From contig DATKYO010000046.1 in NCBI GenBank assembly GCA_035528475.1, positions 1 to 64,000 on the forward strand: a stretch of DNA of 64,000 nt, written 5' to 3'. The notes beneath the pieces were generated by a model that worked only from the letters and a program-made list of their open reading frames with translations, ran no database searches and was not told where the DNA came from. Each line of letters starts with the position of its first letter. Position 1 is the first letter of the stretch. Source of the DNA: SD8 sp035528475. GTDB taxonomy: Archaea > Halobacteriota > Methanomicrobia > Methanomicrobiales > Methanospirillaceae. Shown piece after piece: positions 51,239-58,659 of this stretch. Made by a program: the position numbers and the translations under genes.

Positions 51239-51556
51239 ATGGATGGTGAACCAGTGGTGATATTTTCCACTGCCGGCCCCGATACTGCCGGCCGCATCGC
51301 CAGGGAACTCGTGGAAAAACGCCTGGCCGCCTGCGTGAACATGGCCGAAATACGTTCATGCTACCGGTGGGAAGGAGAATTCTGTGATGATGATGAGACG
51401 CTTCTCATTATCAAGACCGTCAGGGAGAAAATTGAGCAGGTTACAGAGGCTATACTCTCGATCCATACGTATGAACTCCCGGAGATACTTGTCCTCCCTG
51501 TCATATCCGGGTTCGGTCCATATCTGCAATGGATGATAGAAGAGACGTTGAGATGA
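51239..51556 (+). CDS. cutA: CutA divalent-cation tolerance protein
   Basis: This 105-residue trimeric protein of the PII-like fold is linked to copper and other divalent-metal tolerance. The family features are present: VVIFSTAGPDTAGRIARELVEKRLAACVNMAE, YRWEGEFCDDDETLLIIKT, and HTYELPEILVLPV. The ATG at 51239 has GGTGA seven bases before it; the ATG at 51224 would overlap that ribosome site. Its TGA overlaps the fdhD ATG, so fdhD is translationally coupled to it. Confidence 0.9.
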   Translation: MDGEPVVIFSTAGPDTAGRIARELVEKRLAACVNMAEIRSCYRWEGEFCDDDETLLIIKTVREKIEQVTEAILSIHTYELPEILVLPVISGFGPYLQWMIEETLR

Positions 51557-52281
51557 GTATCTATTATTATACCGGTATCCAGGTCAGAAACGACCGGGTC
51601 AGGAAAATAGAAGACCGTGTAATCAGGGAGGAACGTTTTCGCCTTTACCTGAACGGATCGTTTTATACCGAGATGGTTGCCAGTAACGAGCAGCTTCGCG
51701 AGCTCGGGGCCGGGTTCGTTATCTGCCAGGGTCTGGCCCGTACTGTTGACAATGTGGAAACGGATGGGAATTGCATCAACGTCTCTGCACCGGTGAATCG
51801 TGAGCCCGAGAAAGAGTTAGGGTCTGCGGGAGCGTTGGGAACAAAAGTTCTCCCGGAAAGGATCGCTTCGGAGTATACGATTACAAAAGAGGATGTCTTT
51901 CGTATTACCCGTGAAATTGAAACCGACGTCTGGAAGCAGACCGGCGGTGTCCACTGCTCTGTCCTTTTCCATGAAGGGAACCTTCTGGTGAAAAGCAGTG
52001 ATGTAGGCAGGCACAATACGGTTGACAAAGTTGTGGGCCACGCCGTCCTTTCGGGAATCGATCTCTCAAGGTGTGTGGTGGGCTGCACCGGGCGGCAGCC
52101 GAGGGATATGATCCTTAAGTCGGGCAGAGCCGGAATACCCATCATCATCTCCCGGGCTGCGTCTACCGATAAGGGGATAGCAACTGCAGAAGAGGCAGGA
52201 ATTACACTGGTATGCTTTTCACGGGATGAGCGGTTTACTGTATACACACACCCCCGGCGGATCAGAGACCTGATGGATTAA
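51553..52281 (+). CDS. fdhD: Formate dehydrogenase accessory sulfurtransferase FdhD
   Basis: FdhD moves sulfur from a desulfurase to the Mo/W-bis-pyranopterin cofactor of formate dehydrogenase, which needs the sulfido ligand to work. The roughly 242-residue protein shows SNEQLRELGAGFVICQGLA, the cysteine-bearing TGGVHCSVLF, the DVGRHNTVDKVVGHAV signature and GRQPRDMILKSGRAGIPIIISRAASTDKGI. The ATG at 51553 overlaps the cutA stop (ATGA). Formate dehydrogenase genes are not in the window. It depends on Mo/W supply, so it ties functionally to the 21.6-27.6 kb locus. Confidence 0.93.
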   Translation: MSIYYYTGIQVRNDRVRKIEDRVIREERFRLYLNGSFYTEMVASNEQLRELGAGFVICQGLARTVDNVETDGNCINVSAPVNREPEKELGSAGALGTKVLPERIASEYTITKEDVFRITREIETDVWKQTGGVHCSVLFHEGNLLVKSSDVGRHNTVDKVVGHAVLSGIDLSRCVVGCTGRQPRDMILKSGRAGIPIIISRAASTDKGIATAEEAGITLVCFSRDERFTVYTHPRRIRDLMD

Positions 52282-52339
52282 GTGGGCTGAAAAGAAACTC
52301 TCTTGCAGGAAAACACACAATCCGATAAAGGAGAATTGT

Positions 52340-52819
52340 ATGACTGTGGTTAAAGGGGAAGGGAAGAACGCAGCACTGGTCCTGGGTTGCCCCCAGGTGC
52401 CAATACAGACAGGAATAGCATTGTACCTGGTGCATGCACTCAAAAAGAAGGGCGTCATCCCTGTCATTGCCGGTAACAGGGCAGCCAGAATGCTGGTGGA
52501 AGTATCGGATCCCGCCCGACATTACATCGGGAAGGTCGTAGACATTGATCGCTATATTGCGGATCTGGCTGAAAACGTGAAGGATTATAATTACCATTTT
52601 GTGTTCATCCATAATGACGCCGGTGTGACGTATGCTGCTACTATACAGTCCCTGTCCCAATCGCCGGTGATTGCCCTGATCTACGGGGAGCATTATAAAG
52701 AAGTTGCATCAACGATCGAATTTCCATGTGAAAAGATTGCCGTCAAGGCAGTTCATAATCCGATGCCCCTGAAAAAGAAAATAGACGAGGTCCTGCCATG
52801 GGTTGTATCGAATCTATGA
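52340..52819 (+). CDS. DUF1890 family protein (methanogen-specific)
   Basis: The 159-residue protein is a single Rossmann-like alpha/beta domain (ALVLGCPQVPIQTGIALYLVHALKKKGVIPVIAGNRAA) of the DUF1890 family, found essentially only in methanogens. A conserved LGCPQVP turn resembles a nucleotide- or cofactor-binding loop. No function is established. A GGAG ribosome site lies just upstream, and its stop overlaps the DUF1894 gene by 22 bases, which is the usual pairing for these families. Confidence 0.8.
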   Translation: MTVVKGEGKNAALVLGCPQVPIQTGIALYLVHALKKKGVIPVIAGNRAARMLVEVSDPARHYIGKVVDIDRYIADLAENVKDYNYHFVFIHNDAGVTYAATIQSLSQSPVIALIYGEHYKEVASTIEFPCEKIAVKAVHNPMPLKKKIDEVLPWVVSNL

Positions 52820-53079
52820 ACTATGAGGTACTGCTCCGCAATGCGTCTTTTAAGGAGTGCCGGGACTATGTTCGGTCCAATTCCCCGGAGTATGTGGATG
52901 TTATGCCCGGGTACAAGATCTTTGAACGCTATCTGATTGGAGTACCTCCGATTTCCATAGGCCTTCAGGATGATATTATAATATTTCCCTATACGAAACC
53001 CTGTTACGGAACATTTCTCTTAAAAGTCGAGGACATGGAAGAAGCAGGAAAACTCCGGGCCCTGAAGAAGAAAAAATAA
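52798..53079 (+). CDS. DUF1894 family protein (methanogen-specific)
   Basis: This 93-residue protein matches DUF1894: LRNASFKECRDYVRSNSPEYVDVMPGYKIFERYLIGVPPISIGLQDD followed by IIIFPYTKPCYGTFLLKV. The likely start is either the ATG at 52798 or MNYEVLL at 52816. The pairing with DUF1890 in one unit is conserved across methanogens, so the two products may form a complex. Function is unknown; a C-terminal run of lysines is odd but not unusual. Confidence 0.78.
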   Translation: MGCIESMNYEVLLRNASFKECRDYVRSNSPEYVDVMPGYKIFERYLIGVPPISIGLQDDIIIFPYTKPCYGTFLLKVEDMEEAGKLRALKKKK

Positions 53080-53241
53080 TCCCTGGTCTATTTGGTGATA
53101 CTATGAAAGAGGTAATGCCAAAAGATGAGGCGGTCCACATCCAGCCTGCATGCAAGGGATCGGATACCGCCAAAGAAATATTGACAATCAGGCAGAAAAC
53201 CGTTTCCCAAAAGGAGACCAGGAGAGGGGGGAGATAACTGC

Positions 53242-53432
53242 ATGAGCCGCGAGGTAATCAAAGCCCTTGAAGGCTGAAAGGTATTCTGGTCCTCGTTCGC
53301 CATGGGCGGGCAACCTGTGAGCGTTGCAGCGAGGAACCAGAAATTACCAACATCTGCATGGCGCCCACCGGGGAATATTATTATCTTTGTGATAAATGCG
53401 TCGCGGATGTTTGGTCTGTGTGCCTGGAATGA
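53242..53432 (+). pseudogene. Broken zinc-ribbon gene (frameshift)
   Basis: From the ATG at 53242 a reading frame gives MSREVIKALEG and stops at 53275. One base earlier, in another frame, it continues as LKGILVLVRHGRATCERCSEEPE and then TNICMAPTGEYYYLCDKCVADVWSVCLE up to a stop at 53430. The joined product would be a 60-odd-residue protein with CERC and CDKC, a plausible four-cysteine zinc ribbon. There is no ATG, GTG or TTG before CERC in that second frame. Either a one- or two-base indel broke the gene, or this is a sequencing error. Confidence 0.5.
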
Positions 53433-53460
53433 AAGGGAGCAGGCACTCCAGCGCACCGCG

Positions 53461-53497
53461 GCATTGTTGAACAATGTAGAACAATGTGAGACATTGT
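53461..53497. promoter_or_regulatory. Four-half-site operator before a small HTH gene
   Basis: Seven-base half-sites occur every ten bases: (G)CATTGT at 53461, ACAATGT at 53471, ACAATGT at 53481 and ACATTGT at 53491, each followed by a three-base spacer. ACATTGT is the reverse complement of ACAATGT, so the sites form two face-to-face palindromes. The last half-site ends one base before the ATG at 53498. The 10-base phasing puts all four on one face of the helix, as expected for cooperative binding and autorepression. Confidence 0.65.
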
Positions 53498-53719
53498 ATG
53501 ACAGATGATCTAATTACTAATGAAGGTCAAACATTGCCTGTGGTTGATAAAATCTACACTATCGATGAGGTTGCAGAGATCCTTAAGATAAAACCCCGAA
53601 TTGTAAGAGAATGGATCAGGACCGAGAAACTGAAACATTTTAATCTCGGGGGGATCCGTATTCACGAGGAAGACCTGCAGGCACTCATTGATGAAGCCCG
53701 AAAAGAAGTGGATGATTAA
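53498..53719 (+). CDS. Excisionase/MerR-type HTH protein
   Basis: This 73-residue protein has one helix-turn-helix of the excisionase type: IYTIDEVAEILKIKPRIVREWIRTEKLKHFNLGGIRIHEEDLQALIDEA. Such proteins bind DNA as small dimers and act as excisionases or repressors. The start at 53498 (MTDDLITNE) is chosen over a GTG at 53486, which lies inside the operator. The dense operator just upstream suggests it represses itself. No recombinase gene lies nearby, so an excisionase role is unsupported. Confidence 0.75.
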   Translation: MTDDLITNEGQTLPVVDKIYTIDEVAEILKIKPRIVREWIRTEKLKHFNLGGIRIHEEDLQALIDEARKEVDD

Positions 53720-54136
53720 GAATAAATCCCCAAAATAAAAAATCTCTTTTTTCCTGTCTTTTTATCGCAACGAGAACAGAAGATATTCTCTCTAAACCAT
53801 TCATGTATACTGCTCCAGAATTCTTGAGGATCATTTTCACAAATTCGGTATATTCTGCATAGATAATAAAAAAGCCGCCATGCCCCCTAAAGATAATTTC
53901 AATCATAATCCTGGGCGGACCGCTTCACCACTCCCTGCTCTTGGTCGATCCTTTTCAGGAGAGCTGGAGGTTCATTAGACGATTGGACGATGAAAAATTG
54001 TTATTATCGTATTGCTGACAATAGAACAATCCCTGCTATTTTTCGCCTTTCTTTGTTTTCGCTTCGCTTTTCTCTCCATTTCTGCCGTAATATATAAAAG
54101 AATCCGGACCTATCAGAAGTGTGCAGGTGGAGGACT
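53720..54136. other. Gene-free gap before the 2-oxoacid oxidoreductase genes
   Basis: The 417-base gap contains no convincing gene. It starts with A-rich sequence and a T-run (53748-53762) that could end the HTH transcript. Towards the end it holds a pyrimidine-rich stretch and the oxidoreductase promoter. ACAATAGAACAAT near 54019-54031 resembles two of the HTH operator half-sites, but the spacing is eight rather than ten. Confidence 0.5.
54091..54100 (+). promoter_or_regulatory. TATA box of the 2-oxoacid oxidoreductase operon
   Basis: TATATAAAAG lies 37-46 bases before the ATG at 54137. It would start transcription near 54120, giving a short leader that carries the strong ribosome site GGTGGAGG. 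Confidence 0.6.
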
Positions 54137-55780
54137 ATGAAAGATGTGTCTATTCTAATAGGTGGACGAGCAGGGGACGGGATCAATAGTGCAGGCCTCA
54201 TAATCGCCCATCTCCTGAACCACACAGGATACAGGGTGTATATTTACTTTGATTATCCCTCCCTCATCAAGGGAGGCCACAATTTCTCCATCATCAGGGG
54301 GTCATCCGAAAAAATTGGCGCACACCGCAACCGTTGCGATTTTCTGCTGGCTTTGAACCAGGACTCGGTAGATCTGCATGGTGACCTGATCACAAAAAAT
54401 ACAGCGATTGTCTATGACAGCGGTCGGGTAAAGACAGAAGGGACCGGCATTCCGATCTCTGATATCCTCAAGGCCGAGGATGCCCCTCCTGTCATGGGAA
54501 ATTCAATAATTATCGGAGCTTTTGCCCGCACCGCAGGAATAGACTGGGAGACTGTTGAATCGGTATTCCGTGCCCGGATACCAAAGGCCGTGGATAAAAA
54601 TCTCCGGGTGGCGAGGAGAGGCTTTGATGCCGCAACGGAGGTGAGAAAAATTGAGTTCCATGAGCGGGAAAAACTCCCGATACTTACCGGAAACGAAGCA
54701 ATCGGGCTTGGGCTTCTCCAGGGCGGCCTTGACGCATATATTGCCTATCCGATGACCCCGACTTCGAATATCCTCCATTTCCTGGCCGAAGCGGCCGAGG
54801 ATCTTCCATTAACCGTGGTGCACCCGGAAAACGAAATTGCCGTCATGTTTATGGCACTCGGGTTTGCATATGCCGGGAAGAAGGCGGCGGTAGGTACTTC
54901 GGGGGGAGGATTCTGCCTGATGACCGAAGCGTTTTCTCTGGCCGGAATGGCAGAGCTGCCCGTGGTTGTTGTGATGGGGCAGAGAACCGGCCCAAGCACC
55001 GGAGTCCCTACGTATACTGCGCAGTCAGACCTCCATTTCATGATCCATGCGGGCCAGGGTGAATTTCCCCGCCTCGTCATAGCTCCCGGCGATGCGGAAC
55101 AGGCATATATATGGTCCTCCCGCGGCCTTGCCATGGCCTGGAAATACCAGGTGCCGGTCATTCTACTGGTCGATAAGACATTGTGCGAGGGAAGCTACAG
55201 TTTTGAACAGGCCACAGTGCCCAAAACCGGTCTATTTCCGGAGTGGGAGCAACAGTCTCCCTATCTTCGATATGCATCCACCGAAAACGGGATTTCTCCA
55301 ATGATTTTTCCTCCCTCCCCTGGTGCGGTTATCAAGGTAAACAGCTATGCCCATGACCAGTCAGGCATCACATCCGAGAATGCAGATACCATCCGCCGAA
55401 TGACGGATAAACGGATAAAAAAAGAGGAATGCCTGAAAAAAGAAGTAGACAGCCTGGATGCCGTAGTGGTTGAGGGGCGGACAGATGCTCCTGTCGCCCT
55501 TCTCTGCTGGGGGTCAAACCGCGGTGTCTGCCGCGAGGTTGCAAAACACCTGGATATGAAAGTTATTCAGCCCATAATCCTATGGCCGTTTCCCGAACCG
55601 GCATTCCGTGAGGCGTTGAATGGCGTGAACCGCATTATATCGGTGGAAGACAGTTCATGCGGGCAGATTTCAATGCTGGTTGCCCGATATGGAATAAAGA
55701 TCCATAACGATATTTTACGGTATGACGGCCGCCCCTTCACGGTGGAAGAACTGGAAGAGCGGGTGAGGGAGGTGATCTGA
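54137..55780 (+). CDS. korA: 2-oxoacid:ferredoxin oxidoreductase, fused gamma-alpha subunit
   Basis: The enzyme makes or breaks 2-oxoacids (often 2-oxoglutarate from succinyl-CoA and CO2) with ferredoxin. The roughly 547-residue fused subunit has the gamma domain first (about 1-180, VSILIGGRAGDGINSAGLIIAHLL), then the alpha domain with YPMTPTSNILHFLAEAAEDL, the ENE motif in HPENEIAVM, and the C-terminal ligand-binding domain. The ATG at 54137 has GGTGGAGG four bases upstream. It overlaps the beta gene by one base. Isovalerate- or pyruvate-type specificity is possible. Confidence 0.87.
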   Translation: MKDVSILIGGRAGDGINSAGLIIAHLLNHTGYRVYIYFDYPSLIKGGHNFSIIRGSSEKIGAHRNRCDFLLALNQDSVDLHGDLITKNTAIVYDSGRVKTEGTGIPISDILKAEDAPPVMGNSIIIGAFARTAGIDWETVESVFRARIPKAVDKNLRVARRGFDAATEVRKIEFHEREKLPILTGNEAIGLGLLQGGLDAYIAYPMTPTSNILHFLAEAAEDLPLTVVHPENEIAVMFMALGFAYAGKKAAVGTSGGGFCLMTEAFSLAGMAELPVVVVMGQRTGPSTGVPTYTAQSDLHFMIHAGQGEFPRLVIAPGDAEQAYIWSSRGLAMAWKYQVPVILLVDKTLCEGSYSFEQATVPKTGLFPEWEQQSPYLRYASTENGISPMIFPPSPGAVIKVNSYAHDQSGITSENADTIRRMTDKRIKKEECLKKEVDSLDAVVVEGRTDAPVALLCWGSNRGVCREVAKHLDMKVIQPIILWPFPEPAFREALNGVNRIISVEDSSCGQISMLVARYGIKIHNDILRYDGRPFTVEELEERVREVI

Positions 55781-56631
55781 TGACCGAAAGAAACCTTATC
55801 ACAGGGGCCCAGAACACCTGGTGCCCCGGGTGTGGCAATTTCATCATACAGTTCGCCATTCGGAACGTGCTCAACAATCTGGCAGCGGAAGGGACGGACC
55901 CGGACAATGTAGTCCTTGTGAGCGGGATCGGGTGCCATGCCAAGATTGCCGATTACATGAATATCAACAGTTTTTACTCTGTTCACGGGCGGACAATTCC
56001 CGTAGCAACCGGGATCAAACTTGCCAACCCCGACCTGACTGTAATCTGCTGTGCCGGTGATGGCGATGCGTATGCCGAAGGGCTTGCCCATCTGATCTTC
56101 GCCGCGAAGAGAAATATCGACATCACTCTCCTGGTCCATAATAACAGGGTCTACGGCCTCACCACCGGGCAGTACACTCCCACGTCGCCGCTTGGCTTCA
56201 AGGGCCGCTCGACTCCGGAAGGCACTCTCGAGCAGCCTTTCAATCCCCTGGAACTGGTCCTGGCTTCAGGGGGCACATATATTGCCAGGGGCAGCACGCT
56301 GAAGAGGGATGCTCTTGGGAATTGTATCAGGGAGGCAATAGGGCACAGGGGATTTTCTTTTATCGATATCCTCCAGATCTGCGCCACATATTTCAATATG
56401 ACCGGCTACTACAGTGAGCGGATTTATGAACTTGTGGACCATGATCCCGGTGATTTTGAACTGGCCTGCCAAAAAATCAGGGAATGGGATTACAACAGGG
56501 ACGCCCCTATTGCCCTGGGCACAATGTACCAAATTTCCAGTCCGACCTTTGACGAAAGGCTGCTGTCAAAAAGGTCGGGATTATCGGGGATAAATGAAGC
56601 GATTAAAAAGATACTCGACGGCAAGACCTGA
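55780..56631 (+). CDS. korB: 2-oxoacid:ferredoxin oxidoreductase beta subunit
   Basis: This 283-residue subunit binds thiamine diphosphate and one 4Fe-4S cluster. The cluster cysteines appear in NTWCPGCGNF and VSGIGCHAKIADYM. The TPP motif is GDGDAYAEGLAHLIFAAKRNIDITLLVHNN, and ATYFN follows near the C terminus. ATG overlaps the alpha stop (TGATG), so subunits are made in equal amounts. Specificity for 2-oxoglutarate is suggested by the downstream glutamate dehydrogenase, but this is inference. Confidence 0.88.
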   Translation: MTERNLITGAQNTWCPGCGNFIIQFAIRNVLNNLAAEGTDPDNVVLVSGIGCHAKIADYMNINSFYSVHGRTIPVATGIKLANPDLTVICCAGDGDAYAEGLAHLIFAAKRNIDITLLVHNNRVYGLTTGQYTPTSPLGFKGRSTPEGTLEQPFNPLELVLASGGTYIARGSTLKRDALGNCIREAIGHRGFSFIDILQICATYFNMTGYYSERIYELVDHDPGDFELACQKIREWDYNRDAPIALGTMYQISSPTFDERLLSKRSGLSGINEAIKKILDGKT

Positions 56632-56703
56632 ATTACCCCGGAAACATCGATACTTTTTTCTGGCATATTATGCTCAGGGTATGTTAGGAGGGATTAGGAT
56701 ACA

Positions 56704-57951
56704 ATGAATAACCAGAACCTTTTTGAGATGGTCAAGGAGCATATCTGCACCTGTTCGGTAGATCTCCATCTGACCCCCAATGTAGAGGCTGTCTTGAAGA
56801 TGCCCATCAGGGAGCTTCAGGTCTCCATCCCGGTCCGGATGGATGATGGATCAATCAAGGTTTTTCAGGGGTTTCGGGTGCAGTATAACGATGCATGCGG
56901 ACCGGCCAAAGGGGGGATACGTTTCCATCCCAACGAGACTATCGATACTATCAGGGGACTTGCTGCATTGATGACCTGGAAATGCTCACTTCATGGCCTT
57001 CCACTTGGCGGGGCCAAGGGCGGGGTGGTCTGCAATCCCAAGGAATTGTCAGACAGGGAGCTCGAGCGGCTCAGCCGGGCATATATCCAGAGTGTTTATC
57101 ACATTATCGGTCCTGACCGGGACATTCCCGCCCCGGATGTATATACAAATCCCCAGACAATGGCATGGATGATGGATGAGTACTCCAGGATTGCCGGCAA
57201 GACTACATTCGGGGTAATCACAGGAAAGCCGCTGAGCCTGGGCGGTTCGGAAGGGAGGCTGGATGCGACAGCCCGGGGCGGATGGTATGTAATACGTGAA
57301 GCAGCAAGGGAAAGGGGTATGGAACTGTCAGGCGCAAGTGTTGCGGTACAGGGTTTCGGGAATGTGGGATCGTTTGCCGCACTTCTGGGCCCGGAACTTT
57401 CCGGTTGTCGTGTTGTATCGGTTTCTGACAGTAGAGGTGGTGTGTACAACAATGACGGACTGGATATACAGGCTCTTCTCGCATATAAAAAGTCATCAGG
57501 TTCGGTGAAGGGCTTTCCCGGGGCGGAATCTATCAATAATCAGGATCTCCTGGCGCTGGATGTGGACGTACTGATCCCTGCAGCCCTGGAAAATGCTGTC
57601 ACCTACAAAAATGCCGACCGGGTCAGGGCACCCATAGTCGCGGAACTTGCCAACGCCCCCATAAGCAAAGAAGCCGAGGATGTCCTTTATCAGAAGGGAA
57701 TTTCGGTGCTGCCCGACATCCTCTGCAATGGTGGGGGGGTGATTGTATCGTATTTCGAGATGGTACAGAACCTGAACATGGATCACTGGGATGTGCAGGA
57801 GGTCCATACCAGGCTGGAAAAGAAGATAATGCGTGCCTATACAGCAGTATCCGGACTTGCTGGGGAGAACAATGTCCCTCTGAGGCAGGCAGCCTATGCC
57901 ATTGCCGTACAGAGAGTCGTGAAAGCCATGGAGTTGCGGGGCTGGATATAA
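56704..57951 (+). CDS. gdhA: Glutamate dehydrogenase
   Basis: GdhA interconverts 2-oxoglutarate plus ammonia and glutamate. The 415-residue hexameric enzyme shows GFRVQYNDACGPAKGGIRFHP, the catalytic lysine in LHGLPLGGAKGGV, DIPAPDVYTNPQTMAWMMDEYS and the Rossmann loop VAVQGFGNVG. The start follows a GGAGG site (GTTAGGAGGGATT) upstream of 56704. It lies downstream of the 2-oxoacid oxidoreductase, so CO2-fixed 2-oxoglutarate may feed ammonia assimilation directly. Confidence 0.95.
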   Translation: MNNQNLFEMVKEHICTCSVDLHLTPNVEAVLKMPIRELQVSIPVRMDDGSIKVFQGFRVQYNDACGPAKGGIRFHPNETIDTIRGLAALMTWKCSLHGLPLGGAKGGVVCNPKELSDRELERLSRAYIQSVYHIIGPDRDIPAPDVYTNPQTMAWMMDEYSRIAGKTTFGVITGKPLSLGGSEGRLDATARGGWYVIREAARERGMELSGASVAVQGFGNVGSFAALLGPELSGCRVVSVSDSRGGVYNNDGLDIQALLAYKKSSGSVKGFPGAESINNQDLLALDVDVLIPAALENAVTYKNADRVRAPIVAELANAPISKEAEDVLYQKGISVLPDILCNGGGVIVSYFEMVQNLNMDHWDVQEVHTRLEKKIMRAYTAVSGLAGENNVPLRQAAYAIAVQRVVKAMELRGWI

Positions 57952-58045
57952 TATAGCCATCCCGGAAAGGACTTAATCGTCCTGTTGACGATTGGTTTTT
58001 AAGCTCAATCAGTTAATATATCATCAGAATTCAGGAGGGTGGAAA

Positions 58046-58645
58046 ATGGTGGATTTATCCACAGAATACGAAGTTTTTGCCTGGATCATACTGCCCCTTC
58101 TTATTTTTTTTGCCAGGATATGTGACGTCAGCCTCGGCACACTCCGCGTGATCTTCATCTCAAAGGGCCTGAAATACCTGGCACCTCTTATCGGTTTTTT
58201 CGAGGTCATCATCTGGCTGCTGGCGATAGGGCAGGTGATGAACAACATGACCAATGTGTTCTCATATATCGCATATGGTGGCGGCTTCGCGGCGGGAACA
58301 TTTATAGGAATGGTGGTTGAAGAGCGTCTCTCCCTGGGAACTGTGATTATCCGGGTGATTACAAAGAGAGATGCTGCCAAACTTATTGCCCATCTGCGAT
58401 CAGCACACTATGGAGTTACCTCTATTGATGCGGTTGGATCGACAGGGAATGTAAAAATAATCTTTTTGATCGTGAAGCGTCAGAACCTTGGTGAGGTGAT
58501 TGACATGATAAAGCGGTTCAATCCCCACGCGTTTTATTCAATTGAAGATGTAAGATCAGTAGCAGAAGGGATATTCCCTACAAAAAGGGGCTTTTTATTT
58601 ACGAACTGGCGGGATCGCCATGGCTTTATCAGGAAGGGAAAATAA
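58046..58645 (+). CDS. DUF2179 (UPF0316) membrane protein
   Basis: This roughly 199-residue protein has three N-terminal membrane helices (about residues 8-90) and a cytoplasmic DUF2179 domain (about 105-165, VIIRVITKRDAAKLIAHLRSAHYGVTSIDAVGSTGNVKIIFLIVKRQNLGEVIDMI). The UPF0316 family is found in bacteria and archaea, with unknown function. The ATG at 58046 is chosen because GGAGGGTGG lies just before it; an upstream reading to 57992 adds non-family sequence. It is convergent with kamA. Confidence 0.8.
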   Translation: MVDLSTEYEVFAWIILPLLIFFARICDVSLGTLRVIFISKGLKYLAPLIGFFEVIIWLLAIGQVMNNMTNVFSYIAYGGGFAAGTFIGMVVEERLSLGTVIIRVITKRDAAKLIAHLRSAHYGVTSIDAVGSTGNVKIIFLIVKRQNLGEVIDMIKRFNPHAFYSIEDVRSVAEGIFPTKRGFLFTNWRDRHGFIRKGK

Positions 58646-58659
58646 AAATAAATCCCGGA

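Noticed and set aside
53302..53508. 68-residue plus-strand frame before the HTH gene
   Set aside because: It overlaps the zinc-ribbon frame, lacks protein-like pattern and runs into the operator.
53685..53906. 73-residue minus-strand frame in the gap before korA
   Set aside because: Overlaps the HTH gene, no ribosome site, no family; probably chance in AT-rich DNA.
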